This document shows, piece by piece, positions 56,713 through 64,000 of a stretch of 64,000 nucleotides of DNA. The stretch comes from Halalkalibacter hemicellulosilyticusJCM 9152 (lineage in GTDB: Bacteria > Bacillota > Bacilli > Bacillales > Bacillaceae_D). Where the stretch lies: contig NZ_BAUU01000006.1 of NCBI RefSeq assembly GCF_000513115.1, positions 1 to 64,000 of the forward strand, given 5' to 3'. Below the pieces are notes generated by a model that did not search any database, had not been told where the DNA came from, and saw nothing but the letters and a program-made list of their open reading frames with translations. The number at the start of each line of letters is the position of its first letter. Position 1 is the stretch's first letter. Both the position numbers and the translations under genes were made by a program.

Positions 56713-58298
56713 AGGTTATGATTGTCGATGACGAGGCGATTGAACGTAAAGTGCTTGCGATGATTATTAAAAAAGAGATTCCGTCAGCCTTCGTCAATAA
56801 CGAAGCGTATAACGGTCAGGTGGCGATTGAAATAGCGAATGAATTCAAACCTGATATTGTATTTATGGATATTAAAATGCCAGGTATGAATGGATTTGAA
56901 GCAATTAAAGTGATGCAGGATCAATTACGTCATACGAAATTTGTTATGCTGACAGCCTATGATACATTCGAATTCGCTCGAGAAGCATTACGTGATGGTG
57001 TAAAGGAGTATTTGTTGAAGCCTGCTAGCAAGAAAGAGGTGATTGCTACATGTAAACGATTAGAGGATGAATTGAGTGTTGAGAAGGAGGTGCAGATGAA
57101 ACAATTACAATTACAAACACAATATGAGCATGTGATGAGACGCTCTCAAAAAGAATGGATTGCTTCTTCTATTATGGATCATGTATTGGACATTTCTTTC
57201 GCTGAATGGAGTCTACTAATTGGTAAGCCGATTGATAAAGGGATTATGATGGTTTGTTCTTTTGCTCATACAATGTCTCAAAAAGTTGGTAAAGTGGAGT
57301 ATCGTTGGTTAAAAACGTATATTCAAACAAAGGTCGAACGCGACTTCTTTCTTGGGCCACTTATTCAAGGGCAAGTGCCTATTTTAAATATCTCCTTTTC
57401 AAAGCAGGAAAATGAGCAACAGACGAAAGTAGCAATTATTGAAATCATTCGTCAAATGATTGTTCAGTATGATCGCGAATTTATGACGAAAAACGGTTTG
57501 TTTGTAGGTGTGGGATCTCCCTTTTATGAGGAGGTGGGCTTTACAGAATCGTACAACGATGCACTTATTTCACTCAAACAGGTTCAAGAAAATGGTGCAA
57601 AGCCGTATCAATATGGGAAGGTAGAACAAAAACGACAGTATGATACGGCAGAGTTACTCGAAAAAGAAAAGAATTTGATCCATCAGGTGAAGGATGGACA
57701 TCTTCACGAAGCCGTACTGCTTCTCCAATTATATATAGAGGATTTGCAGCAAGGTGAATTATCGATTAAGGCTGTCGCAAAAAGGGTGGAAGATTTGATG
57801 GTGATTTTACGCCATACGTTGCAGGAGCTAGGCATTCAAATCGATAAGCGTTATGAAGCTAAGCAGACAATAAATACAATGGACATATTCCATTACGGTA
57901 AGGAGTATCTTCATTATATCGATCAGGTGATGGTTATGTTGCGAGTCAATCATTCTCAAAAAATGCTTGTGAAAGTAAGGGAATACATTCAATCTCATTA
58001 CCAGCATCCGATTACGCTTGAGGAGGTTGCTGAACAAGTAGGGTTAAGCACCTTTTACTTCAGTAAGCTGTTCCGAGAGATGTTTGGAGTTACCTTCATT
58101 CAATACGTCACGGATCTCCGTATGGATCGAGCTAAACAGCTATTAATTGAAACGGATCAAAGTATAAAAGAGGTCTGCTACCTTGTCGGCTATAAGGACC
58201 CGAATTACTTTAGTCGAGCATTCAAGAAGTATACGAAGGATTCACCTAAAGAGTTTAAGGAGAAGCAGCGAGTAGCTAGAGAAGTAAATAGGTTATGA
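56709..58298 (+). CDS. YesN-type response regulator, AraC output
   Basis: 529 aa. Receiver domain with Asp in 'DIVFMDIKMPGMNGFEA' near residue 54 and 'LLKPASKKEV'; a middle domain of about 280 aa; a C-terminal AraC double helix-turn-helix ('HPITLEEVAEQVGLSTFYFS', core LEEVAEQVGLS; 'VCYLVGYKDPNYFSRAFKKY'). Activator class controlling sugar transport genes. The CUT1 transporter 230 bases downstream is the natural target. Confidence 0.93.
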   Translation: MKVMIVDDEAIERKVLAMIIKKEIPSAFVNNEAYNGQVAIEIANEFKPDIVFMDIKMPGMNGFEAIKVMQDQLRHTKFVMLTAYDTFEFAREALRDGVKEYLLKPASKKEVIATCKRLEDELSVEKEVQMKQLQLQTQYEHVMRRSQKEWIASSIMDHVLDISFAEWSLLIGKPIDKGIMMVCSFAHTMSQKVGKVEYRWLKTYIQTKVERDFFLGPLIQGQVPILNISFSKQENEQQTKVAIIEIIRQMIVQYDREFMTKNGLFVGVGSPFYEEVGFTESYNDALISLKQVQENGAKPYQYGKVEQKRQYDTAELLEKEKNLIHQVKDGHLHEAVLLLQLYIEDLQQGELSIKAVAKRVEDLMVILRHTLQELGIQIDKRYEAKQTINTMDIFHYGKEYLHYIDQVMVMLRVNHSQKMLVKVREYIQSHYQHPITLEEVAEQVGLSTFYFSKLFREMFGVTFIQYVTDLRMDRAKQLLIETDQSIKEVCYLVGYKDPNYFSRAFKKYTKDSPKEFKEKQRVAREVNRL

Positions 58299-58305
58299 AT
58301 GATTT

Positions 58306-58336
58306 CCCATAAGGTGTGTGCCTTGTGGGTTTTTTG
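58306..58336 (+). terminator. Terminator of the sensory trio
   Basis: cccataagg pairs with ccttgtggg (one G-T), followed by six T. Confidence 0.9.
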
Positions 58337-58488
58337 TTTTTTACAATTCAATCACAGTAGAGAATTCGTGAGGAGCATTGGCTCTGTACGACATGATATA
58401 AATCACAATCACAAAAAAAGACAGTTTTTCGTATAAAAGTGAAGGTTTTTTTTCCTTAAATGAGTTAGTTAGCGTGATACATTAGATT

Positions 58489-58502
58489 TGTTACCGCTTA
58501 CA
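58489..58502 (+). promoter_or_regulatory. cre box (CcpA site) before the sugar ABC operon
   Basis: TGTTACCGCTTACA matches TGWAANCGNTNWCA at 13 of 14 positions. It is 24 bases before the binding-protein start. Confidence 0.75.
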
Positions 58503-58525
58503 ATAAAAAATTAGGGGGAAAACAA

Positions 58526-59869
58526 ATGAAGATATTTCGTTTATTAGCATTGATGATGGCATTGTTGCTCACGGTGGCAGCGTGTGGAAGTGATGATGCA
58601 GGCTCAGATCGCGCAGAGGACGATGTAGATGATGGAGGTGCTATTGAGCAATCAGAAGATGATGATACTGAAAGTAACGGTGCTGTCAGTTCGAGTAGAG
58701 AAAAGCTAGAAATTTTTAGCTGGTGGACAGGTGCAGGTGAAGAGGATGGCTTAATTGCTTTAATTGAGTTATTTCAGGAGCAGCATCCTGATATCGCAGT
58801 TGAAAATGCAGCGGTTGCGGGTGGAGCAGGTACGAATGCAAAGGCAGTATTAGCAAGTAGGATGCAAGGAAATGACCCTCCTGCGACATTCCAAGTTCAC
58901 GGGGGGGCTGAGCTGAATGAAAGCTGGGTAGCTGCCGATAAAATGGAGCCGCTAAATGATTTATTTGAAGAACAGGGCTGGATGGATAAATTTCCGCAAG
59001 AGTTAATTGATATGGTTAGTATGGGCGGAGATATTTACTCAGTACCTGTGAACATTCATCGTTCAAATGTGTTGTGGTATAACATTCATGTTTTTGAAGA
59101 GCATGGCTTAGAGCCTCCGACGACGTTTGATGAGTTTTTTGAAGTAGCAGATGCCTTGCTTGATGCAGGTGTCACTCCACTTGCGCTTGGAGACCGTGAG
59201 CCGTGGGCGGCAACACATTTATTTGAAACGGTGTTGTTAGGGGTACTTGGACCTGAGCAATATGAACAGCTTTGGACACAAGAACTTTCCTTTAATGATG
59301 ATCAAGTTGTTGAAGCTGTAGAAATTTTCAAACGAATGCTAGGTTACATTAACTCTGATCACAGCTCACGCAACTGGCAGGATGCTTCGCAGCTTGTCGC
59401 AAATGGTGAAGCGGCTATGAATGTGATGGGTGATTGGGCAAAAGGGTACTTTGTAAATGATCTTAGTCTTGAAGTTAATGGCGATTTTGGTTACGTAGCA
59501 ACACCTGGAACTGAGGGCATGTTCATGGTTGTTACGGATACATTTGGACTTCCAAAGGGTGTTGATAATACGGATGATGTTAAGAAATTCTTATCGGTGC
59601 TAGGCTCTGTTGAAGGTCAAGATGCGTTCAATGTGTTAAAAGGATCAATCCCAGCTCGTGTTGATGCGGATGTATCGAAATATGATGAGTATGGCGTTGA
59701 TACGATTAATGATTTCCAAGAAGCAGAGCTTGCAGCTAGCTTAGCACATGGTTCAGCAGCCTCTGAAGGCTACTTAACAAGGGTGAATCAAGAAATGAAC
59801 ATTTTTGTGACTCAGCAAGAGGTTCAGAACTTTATTGATGCAATAGAGGCTGCAGCAGGCGATCTTTAA
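58526..59869 (+). CDS. CUT1 sugar ABC transporter binding lipoprotein
   Basis: 447 aa. Lipobox 'TVAAC' with Cys near 21, a long acidic linker, then a family 1 solute-binding fold ('LEIFSWWTGAGEEDGLIALI', core WWTGAGEEDG; 'VPVNIHRSNVLWYN', 'GDWAKGYF'). It resembles binding proteins for oligosaccharides or glucosides. 'aggggga' precedes the ATG. A hairpin separates it from the permease genes, so it is probably made in excess. Confidence 0.92.
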   Translation: MKIFRLLALMMALLLTVAACGSDDAGSDRAEDDVDDGGAIEQSEDDDTESNGAVSSSREKLEIFSWWTGAGEEDGLIALIELFQEQHPDIAVENAAVAGGAGTNAKAVLASRMQGNDPPATFQVHGGAELNESWVAADKMEPLNDLFEEQGWMDKFPQELIDMVSMGGDIYSVPVNIHRSNVLWYNIHVFEEHGLEPPTTFDEFFEVADALLDAGVTPLALGDREPWAATHLFETVLLGVLGPEQYEQLWTQELSFNDDQVVEAVEIFKRMLGYINSDHSSRNWQDASQLVANGEAAMNVMGDWAKGYFVNDLSLEVNGDFGYVATPGTEGMFMVVTDTFGLPKGVDNTDDVKKFLSVLGSVEGQDAFNVLKGSIPARVDADVSKYDEYGVDTINDFQEAELAASLAHGSAASEGYLTRVNQEMNIFVTQQEVQNFIDAIEAAAGDL

Positions 59870-59879
59870 AATATGCTTT

Positions 59880-59934
59880 CGAGGTGTCTCAGGAGACGAG
59901 AAGAAGCCTAGAGTCTTTTGGGACACCTCTTTTT
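59880..59934 (+). terminator. Intercistronic attenuating terminator
   Basis: gaggtgtc (59881-59888) pairs with gacacctc (59922-59929), followed by five T. It lies between the binding-protein and permease genes. Confidence 0.75.
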
Positions 59935-59973
59935 ACAGCGATAGAAAAAGATTGGAATGAGGAGGGGAACTGT

Positions 59974-60951
59974 GTGAGTAATCTGTCTACAAACACAAAT
60001 GCTACATCAAAAACGTCTACTCCAATCAAAGAAAAAAGCAAATTCCGAATAAGTGATAAAATGGTCGCTGTCGCCTTTGTGCTGCCATCGATTATTCTTA
60101 TTTCGATTTTTGTGTATGGATTTATTGGTTGGACAGGTTACGTATCCGTCAGTAACTGGAATCAAATCGTTCCAGATTTCTCTTTTGCCGGATTCGCTAA
60201 TTATGCTTATTTATTCAATGATTTTCGCTTTCAGGCGGACATGCGAAATACACTTTTCTTTACTGCTTTCTTTATTGGTGCGGTTATTGTGATGGGGCAA
60301 GGTTTGGCGATTTTGCTAGATCAGCAGTTAAAAGGGGAGTCGCTCTTTCGAAATATCTTCTTCTTCCCGATGGCTCTCTCGTTCGTTGTAACAGGAGTTG
60401 TATGGCAATGGCTTTTAAATCCGTCAACAGGTGTAAATCTATTTCTAGAACGCTTCGGAATGGAGTCGATGTGGTATACGAATACGACGATTTTCCCGGC
60501 GATTGCAATTGGGAAAATTGAGTTTGGCTTACCGTTAGCGATGATTGCCGTAGTGATTGCTGCTGTATGGCAAATGACAGGGTTTTCGTTAGCCATGTAT
60601 ATTGCTGGCTTGCGTGGAATTTCTGATGATGTGCGGGAGGCAGCGAGAATGGATGGTGCGACAGAGGGGCAAATTTATCGTAAAATTATTTTTCCGCTAC
60701 TTCGTCCGATTACGGTTAGTGTCATTATTATTATGGCTCATATTTCCTTGAAGATTTTTGATCTTATTTACTCTATGACAGGTCCAGGAGCAAACTTCGT
60801 CACAGATGTGCCGGGCGTTTACATGTTTGAGACGACATTTAGAGGGAACTTTTATGCGAATGGAGCAGCTATTGCGATTGTTATGCTAGTTTCTGTCGCT
60901 ATCTTTATCGTTCCATACTTAATCACATCGCGAAGGGGTGTTGGATCTTGA
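59974..60951 (+). CDS. CUT1 sugar ABC permease (MalF type)
   Basis: 325 aa from a GTG at 59974, preceded by 'gaggagggg'; the in-frame start at 59884 lies inside the terminator hairpin. Six membrane segments, with the EAA loop 'REAARMDGATEGQIYRKIIFPLLRP' (core EAARMDGA) near residue 230. The stop overlaps the next start by 4 bases. No ATPase gene is in this cluster, so a shared MsmX/MsmK-type ATPase is expected. Confidence 0.93.
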   Translation: MSNLSTNTNATSKTSTPIKEKSKFRISDKMVAVAFVLPSIILISIFVYGFIGWTGYVSVSNWNQIVPDFSFAGFANYAYLFNDFRFQADMRNTLFFTAFFIGAVIVMGQGLAILLDQQLKGESLFRNIFFFPMALSFVVTGVVWQWLLNPSTGVNLFLERFGMESMWYTNTTIFPAIAIGKIEFGLPLAMIAVVIAAVWQMTGFSLAMYIAGLRGISDDVREAARMDGATEGQIYRKIIFPLLRPITVSVIIIMAHISLKIFDLIYSMTGPGANFVTDVPGVYMFETTFRGNFYANGAAIAIVMLVSVAIFIVPYLITSRRGVGS

Positions 60952-61769
60952 AGTGGAAATGGTTAGGGAAAACGATATTGTATACATCGTTAATTGCACT
61001 TAGCTTGTTTTATTTAATGCCTATTTACGTCATGTTAATTACGAGCCTGAAGCCGATGGATGAGGTTACGCTTGAGCAGATGTGGCAATTACCTTCAGTT
61101 CTTGATTTTAGTAGTTATTCTTATGCATTCGAAAGACTTGCACCTAATCTGTTAAATACATTATATCTCGTTATTCCGGCAACGATTTTATCTGGCTTAC
61201 TTGGGTCACTAAATGGCTATGTGTTATCAAAGTGGAAATTTAAAGGTTCAGAAGTGATTTTTACACTTATTTTATTTGGGATGTTTATTCCGTATCAAAG
61301 CATTTTGATTCCGATGATTCAATTCCTACGTGAGATTAATTTGTATAATACAATACTAGGCTTAATCTTTGTTCATGTTGTATACGGGCTACCAATTACG
61401 ACGTTAATGTTTCGAAATTTCTATGCCAATATTCCGTATGAAATGATTGAGTCCTCACAAATTGACGGAGCTGGTTTTTTGAAAATTTATCGACATGTTA
61501 TCTTTCCGTTGTCGATTACCGGGTTTGTCGTAGTTGGAATTTGGCAATTTACAAATATATGGAATGAGTTTCTTTTTGCTGTTTCCATTACTCAATCGAG
61601 CCAGCAGCCGGTTATGGTTGCTTTGCAAAATTTATCAGGGAGCCAGATTGTACAATGGAATGTGCAAATGGCCGGAGCATTAATGGCCGCATTACCGACA
61701 TTACTCGTTTATATTTTTCTGGGGAAATATTTTGTTCGTGGTTTATTAGCAGGATCTGTGAAAGGTTAA
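60948..61769 (+). CDS. CUT1 sugar ABC permease (MalG type)
   Basis: 273 aa from a TTG ('aaggggtg' upstream) that overlaps the previous stop. Six membrane segments; the EAA loop reads 'IESSQIDGAGFLKIYRHVIFPLS' (core SSQIDGAGF). C-terminal 'KYFVRGLLAGSVKG' is the usual MalG tail. Forms the importer channel with the preceding permease. Confidence 0.93.
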   Translation: MKWKWLGKTILYTSLIALSLFYLMPIYVMLITSLKPMDEVTLEQMWQLPSVLDFSSYSYAFERLAPNLLNTLYLVIPATILSGLLGSLNGYVLSKWKFKGSEVIFTLILFGMFIPYQSILIPMIQFLREINLYNTILGLIFVHVVYGLPITTLMFRNFYANIPYEMIESSQIDGAGFLKIYRHVIFPLSITGFVVVGIWQFTNIWNEFLFAVSITQSSQQPVMVALQNLSGSQIVQWNVQMAGALMAALPTLLVYIFLGKYFVRGLLAGSVKG

Positions 61770-61788
61770 TGGTAGTTGAAGCAAGAGT

Positions 61789-61821
61789 AGCCCAAGAAGG
61801 AATTTTTCTTTGTTGGGCTAT
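61789..61821 (+). terminator. Hairpin after the sugar ABC operon
   Basis: agcccaa.aaggaa pairs with ttt.ttgggct; T tract weak. Confidence 0.55.
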
Positions 61822-61896
61822 TTGGTTATGGTGATTGAGGTCATATGATTCAATTAATACGTCATCCTCAAATTGACAACAATAAAGTCCAGTGAT

Positions 61897-62103
61897 TTAG
61901 CATAAATGTACCGTATCAGAATGATCCAATACTTTATCCCAATGCCTGTGTCCCTCTCTGTGTCCCCCAGGAAATTCCCATCCTCGTTTTTTATTCTTGA
62001 CCATTACTAATTTGTCGCCTTTAAATAGAACTACTAAAACAGAATCAAAATCATTCGTTTTTTCATCGTTTAAATAGACCTTTATTGAATCTACCAATAA
62101 CAT
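61897..62103 (-). pseudogene. Nudix hydrolase N-terminal remnant
   Basis: 68 codons. 'VLVVLFKGDKLVMVKNKKRGWEFPGGHREG' (core GWEFPGGHREG) is the start of a MutT/YtkD-like Nudix fold. The Nudix box breaks off after 'HREG': the expected REU..EExGU part is replaced by 'HRHWDKVLDH' and a stop, and no frame continues it. It is a truncated gene, unlike the single-base breaks elsewhere. 'aggaggc' precedes the start. Confidence 0.7.
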
Positions 62104-62542
62104 TTTTATAGCCTCCTAAATTAATTAAACTCAGTTCATTCATTTAATAGCAGAAACTTTATACCAAAAGATACTTGTAAAATATTACATAATAGGTATT
62201 TAATCATAAATAAATATTTACAATTTTAACAAATTATTTACAATTAATTAAGTTGAAACGGTGGAATTAATATTGAACTCTTGATAGGTTTAGTAATTAA
62301 TTAAAGAAGTAAAGCTTTGCTAGTAAAATAGCATTTCACGTGTAACGTGAATGGCTTAAAATCACCGAAAATACGCTAGACACTATGGTATAAGAACTGG
62401 ATTCAAATATGATTTCAAACGTATCGATTGAGCTGTTAGTTTATTAGTTAACTAATTAAAATAATTACAATGAATATTAATTGAACAATTTTTGAGAAGC
62501 TGATAAGATAATAAAGCATTAATTTAGTTAGGGAGGTAACGA
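62104..62542. other. Non-coding AT-rich stretch with two inverted repeats
   Basis: 439 bases with no supported ORF. It holds the inverted repeat TTCACGT-GTA-ACGTGAA at 62335-62351 and the palindrome at 62443-62456. No riboswitch class was recognised. Confidence 0.55.
62443..62456 (+). promoter_or_regulatory. MarR-type operator candidate
   Basis: ATTAGTTAACTAAT, a perfect 14-bp palindrome resembling SlyA/MarR sites (TTAGcaagCTAA). It lies 87 bases before the MarR gene. Confidence 0.6.
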
Positions 62543-63007
62543 ATGGAGAAGCGTGATATTGAAAGGCATGTTGGATATCATATTGGAATCGCTGCTCATT
62601 TTATTCAAAATCGTTACAATGAGAAATTGGCTGAAGTTGATTTAACGGTCGCGCAAGCAAGAGCTCTTTATTTGCTTGTCGAGCACGGCCCTCAAATTCA
62701 AGTAGAACTACAAAATCGGCTATATATAAAAGGTTCGACGATGAATGGTTTAATTGAAACGATGGAGAAGAAGGGGTTTATTGAAAGGCGTACTAGTGCA
62801 AGCGATAAACGCTCGAAGGTGATTCACTTAACAGATAAAGGGTATGAGATTGATCAGATCTTTTGGAAGAAGCTTACGTTACTTGAAGCTGAGCTGCAAG
62901 AAGGCTTTATGGAAGAGGAGAAGGCGCTTCTTATTGTTTGGTTGAAACGGTTAAAAGAGAACCTATGTGTGAAAGAAAGTAAGGCAACGAGAGAGGATGA
63001 AGAGTAA
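62543..63007 (+). CDS. MarR-family regulator
   Basis: 154 aa winged-helix repressor: 'VDLTVAQARALYLLVEHGP', 'LQNRLYIKGSTMNGLIETMEKKGFIER' (cores LYIKGSTMNGLI and KGFIER), then the wing 'SASDKRSKVIHLTDKG'. 'gggaggt' precedes the ATG by 6 bases. The stop overlaps the MATE start by one base, so it most likely controls the pump and responds to one of its substrates. Confidence 0.93.
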   Translation: MEKRDIERHVGYHIGIAAHFIQNRYNEKLAEVDLTVAQARALYLLVEHGPQIQVELQNRLYIKGSTMNGLIETMEKKGFIERRTSASDKRSKVIHLTDKGYEIDQIFWKKLTLLEAELQEGFMEEEKALLIVWLKRLKENLCVKESKATREDEE

Positions 63008-64000
63008 TGGATCAAAAAATGCAAAGTGAGCGGCTTGGTACAGAGAGTATTCCAACCTTGCTGCGAAACTTATCGATCCCAGCAATCATTGGGATGTTTG
63101 TTATGGCTTTTTACAATGTCGTTGATACGATATTTATTTCATATGGAGTCGGAATTGATGCCGTTGCTGGTGTAACAATTGCGTTCCCGCTGATGATGAT
63201 TATCATGGCTGTTGCGGGTGCATTAGGAATTGGTGGAGCATCGGTCATTTCAAGGCGGCTTGGAGAACGGCGTGAAGGCGAAGCTAATCAAGTGTTTGGA
63301 ACGGTCATTAGCGTCGTATTAATAGGGAGTGTCATTGGAGCAATCGGAGCGTTTACGTTTCTAGAGCCTTTATTGCTATTATTTGGAGCTACTCCTGATA
63401 TTTTGCCTTATGCGATCGATTATATGTTCCCGATTTTGATTGGAACGATCTTCTTTTCCTTCTCGTTTGCAACAAATAATATCGTTCGTTCAGAGGGAAA
63501 TGCCCAATTTGCCATGATGACGATGATTATACCGCTGTGTTAAATATTATTTTAGATCCGATTTTCATTTTCGGACTGAACATGGGTGTAGCTGGTGCGG
63601 CATGGGCAACGGTCATCTCACAAGCGGCGGTTACGGTCGTCTTATTACATTATTATTTGACAGGTAAGAGTTCTCTATCCTTAACATGGAGAGATCTCAT
63701 TGTTCGTTGGAACATATTAAAGGAAGTAACAGTTGTTGGGATGCCGGCGTTTGTTCAGCAAGCATCAGGAAGTATTATGATGATTGTGATTAATACGATG
63801 CTTGTACAGCATGGTGGTGATTTGTACCTCGGTATATTCGGATTGATTCAACGAATTATTATGTTTACGGTCATGCCGCTTATTGGGGTGATGCAAGGGA
63901 TGATGCCGATTGTTGGCTACAATTTTGGAGCGAAGAAATTTGCCCGGATGAGGGAGACGATTTGGCTTACATTAAAGGTTGTCACGATTGCGTCTGTTGT
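63007..64000 (+). pseudogene. MATE-family efflux pump, one frame break, runs off the window
   Basis: At least 331 aa visible. 'LLRNLSIPAIIGMFVMAFYN' and 'DTIFISYGVGIDAVAGVTIAFP' open a MATE/NorM-like carrier (cation- or drug-proton or -sodium antiporter). The frame ends at 63543, but one missing G near 63534 explains it: the other frame continues 'VLNIILDPIFIFGLNMGVAG' through 'GMMPIVGYNFGA' to the window end. The repaired order 'MIIPAVLNIILDP' is the conserved MATE motif. Partner of the preceding MarR gene. Confidence 0.88.

Noticed and set aside
59884-59973. Thirty extra residues at the start of the MalF-type permease
   Set aside because: They are encoded by an intercistronic terminator; a GTG with a strong ribosome site follows.

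Overview
The window is low-GC Gram-positive DNA of a Bacillaceae type. It uses AGGAGG-like ribosome sites, frequent TTG and GTG starts, BglG-family antitermination, CcpA cre boxes, Fur 7-1-7 boxes and a sortase LPXTG-type anchor. Extracellular proteins and loops are rich in Asp and Glu (FtsX-type permease, PASTA protein, solute-binding proteins, 5'-nucleotidase), which suggests an alkaliphilic or salt-tolerant Bacillus relative; that is inference. I see no rRNA, tRNA, CRISPR array, insertion sequence or prophage.

Layout. 0-2.6 kb: a DUF3298-like protein, then a convergent M48 metallopeptidase fused to ankyrin repeats. 2.7-7.7 kb: sucrose operon (SacT antiterminator, promoter, RAT/terminator switch, EIIBC, fructokinase, sucrose-6-phosphate hydrolase). 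7.8-14.5 kb: chemoreceptor, then a BCCT transporter, an S15/CocE-type hydrolase and a TetR regulator, with palindromic operators before the transporter. 14.5-19.5 kb: small unknown genes and a permease/ATPase/PASTA-repeat operon. 19.5-22.8 kb: small membrane proteins, a TetR gene with three matching operators, a sensor domain lacking its kinase, and a winged-helix regulator operon. 22.9-25.0 kb: an agr-type peptide quorum-sensing locus whose peptide has Ser in place of the usual Cys. 25.1-28.8 kb: PfpI-family protein and an N-acetylglucosamine-type PTS operon (EIIA, GlcT-like antiterminator, EIIBC) behind a GlcT-type RAT. 28.9-32.5 kb: ECF41 sigma-factor operon with a matching promoter. 32.6-36.1 kb: sortase-anchored 5'-nucleotidase. 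36.5-41.7 kb: hydroxamate-siderophore uptake genes and a ferredoxin-NADP reductase, diverging from two Fur boxes. 41.9-49.0 kb: RNA methyltransferase, PAS-PP2C phosphatase, ComEC/ComEA-like lipoprotein with DUF3006, and a two-gene NHEJ system (LigD, Ku). 49.0-53.5 kb: a complete Bce-type antimicrobial-peptide module. 53.5-61.8 kb: HEAT-like protein, a sugar-sensing trio (binding protein, YesM kinase, YesN regulator) and a CUT1 sugar ABC transporter with a cre box. 61.9-64 kb: Nudix remnant, then MarR and a MATE pump running off the end.

Eleven single-base deletions break nine otherwise well-conserved genes. Every one is a -1 event, mostly in short homopolymer runs, and each is repaired by restoring one base. 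The likeliest explanation is consensus errors in the assembly, so I describe these genes as probably intact in the cell but broken in this sequence.

Most noteworthy: the Ser-type agr peptide locus with a possibly split receptor; the ABC-PASTA operon; the ECF41 operon with its promoter; the TetR three-operator mini-regulon; and the Bce-type operator.
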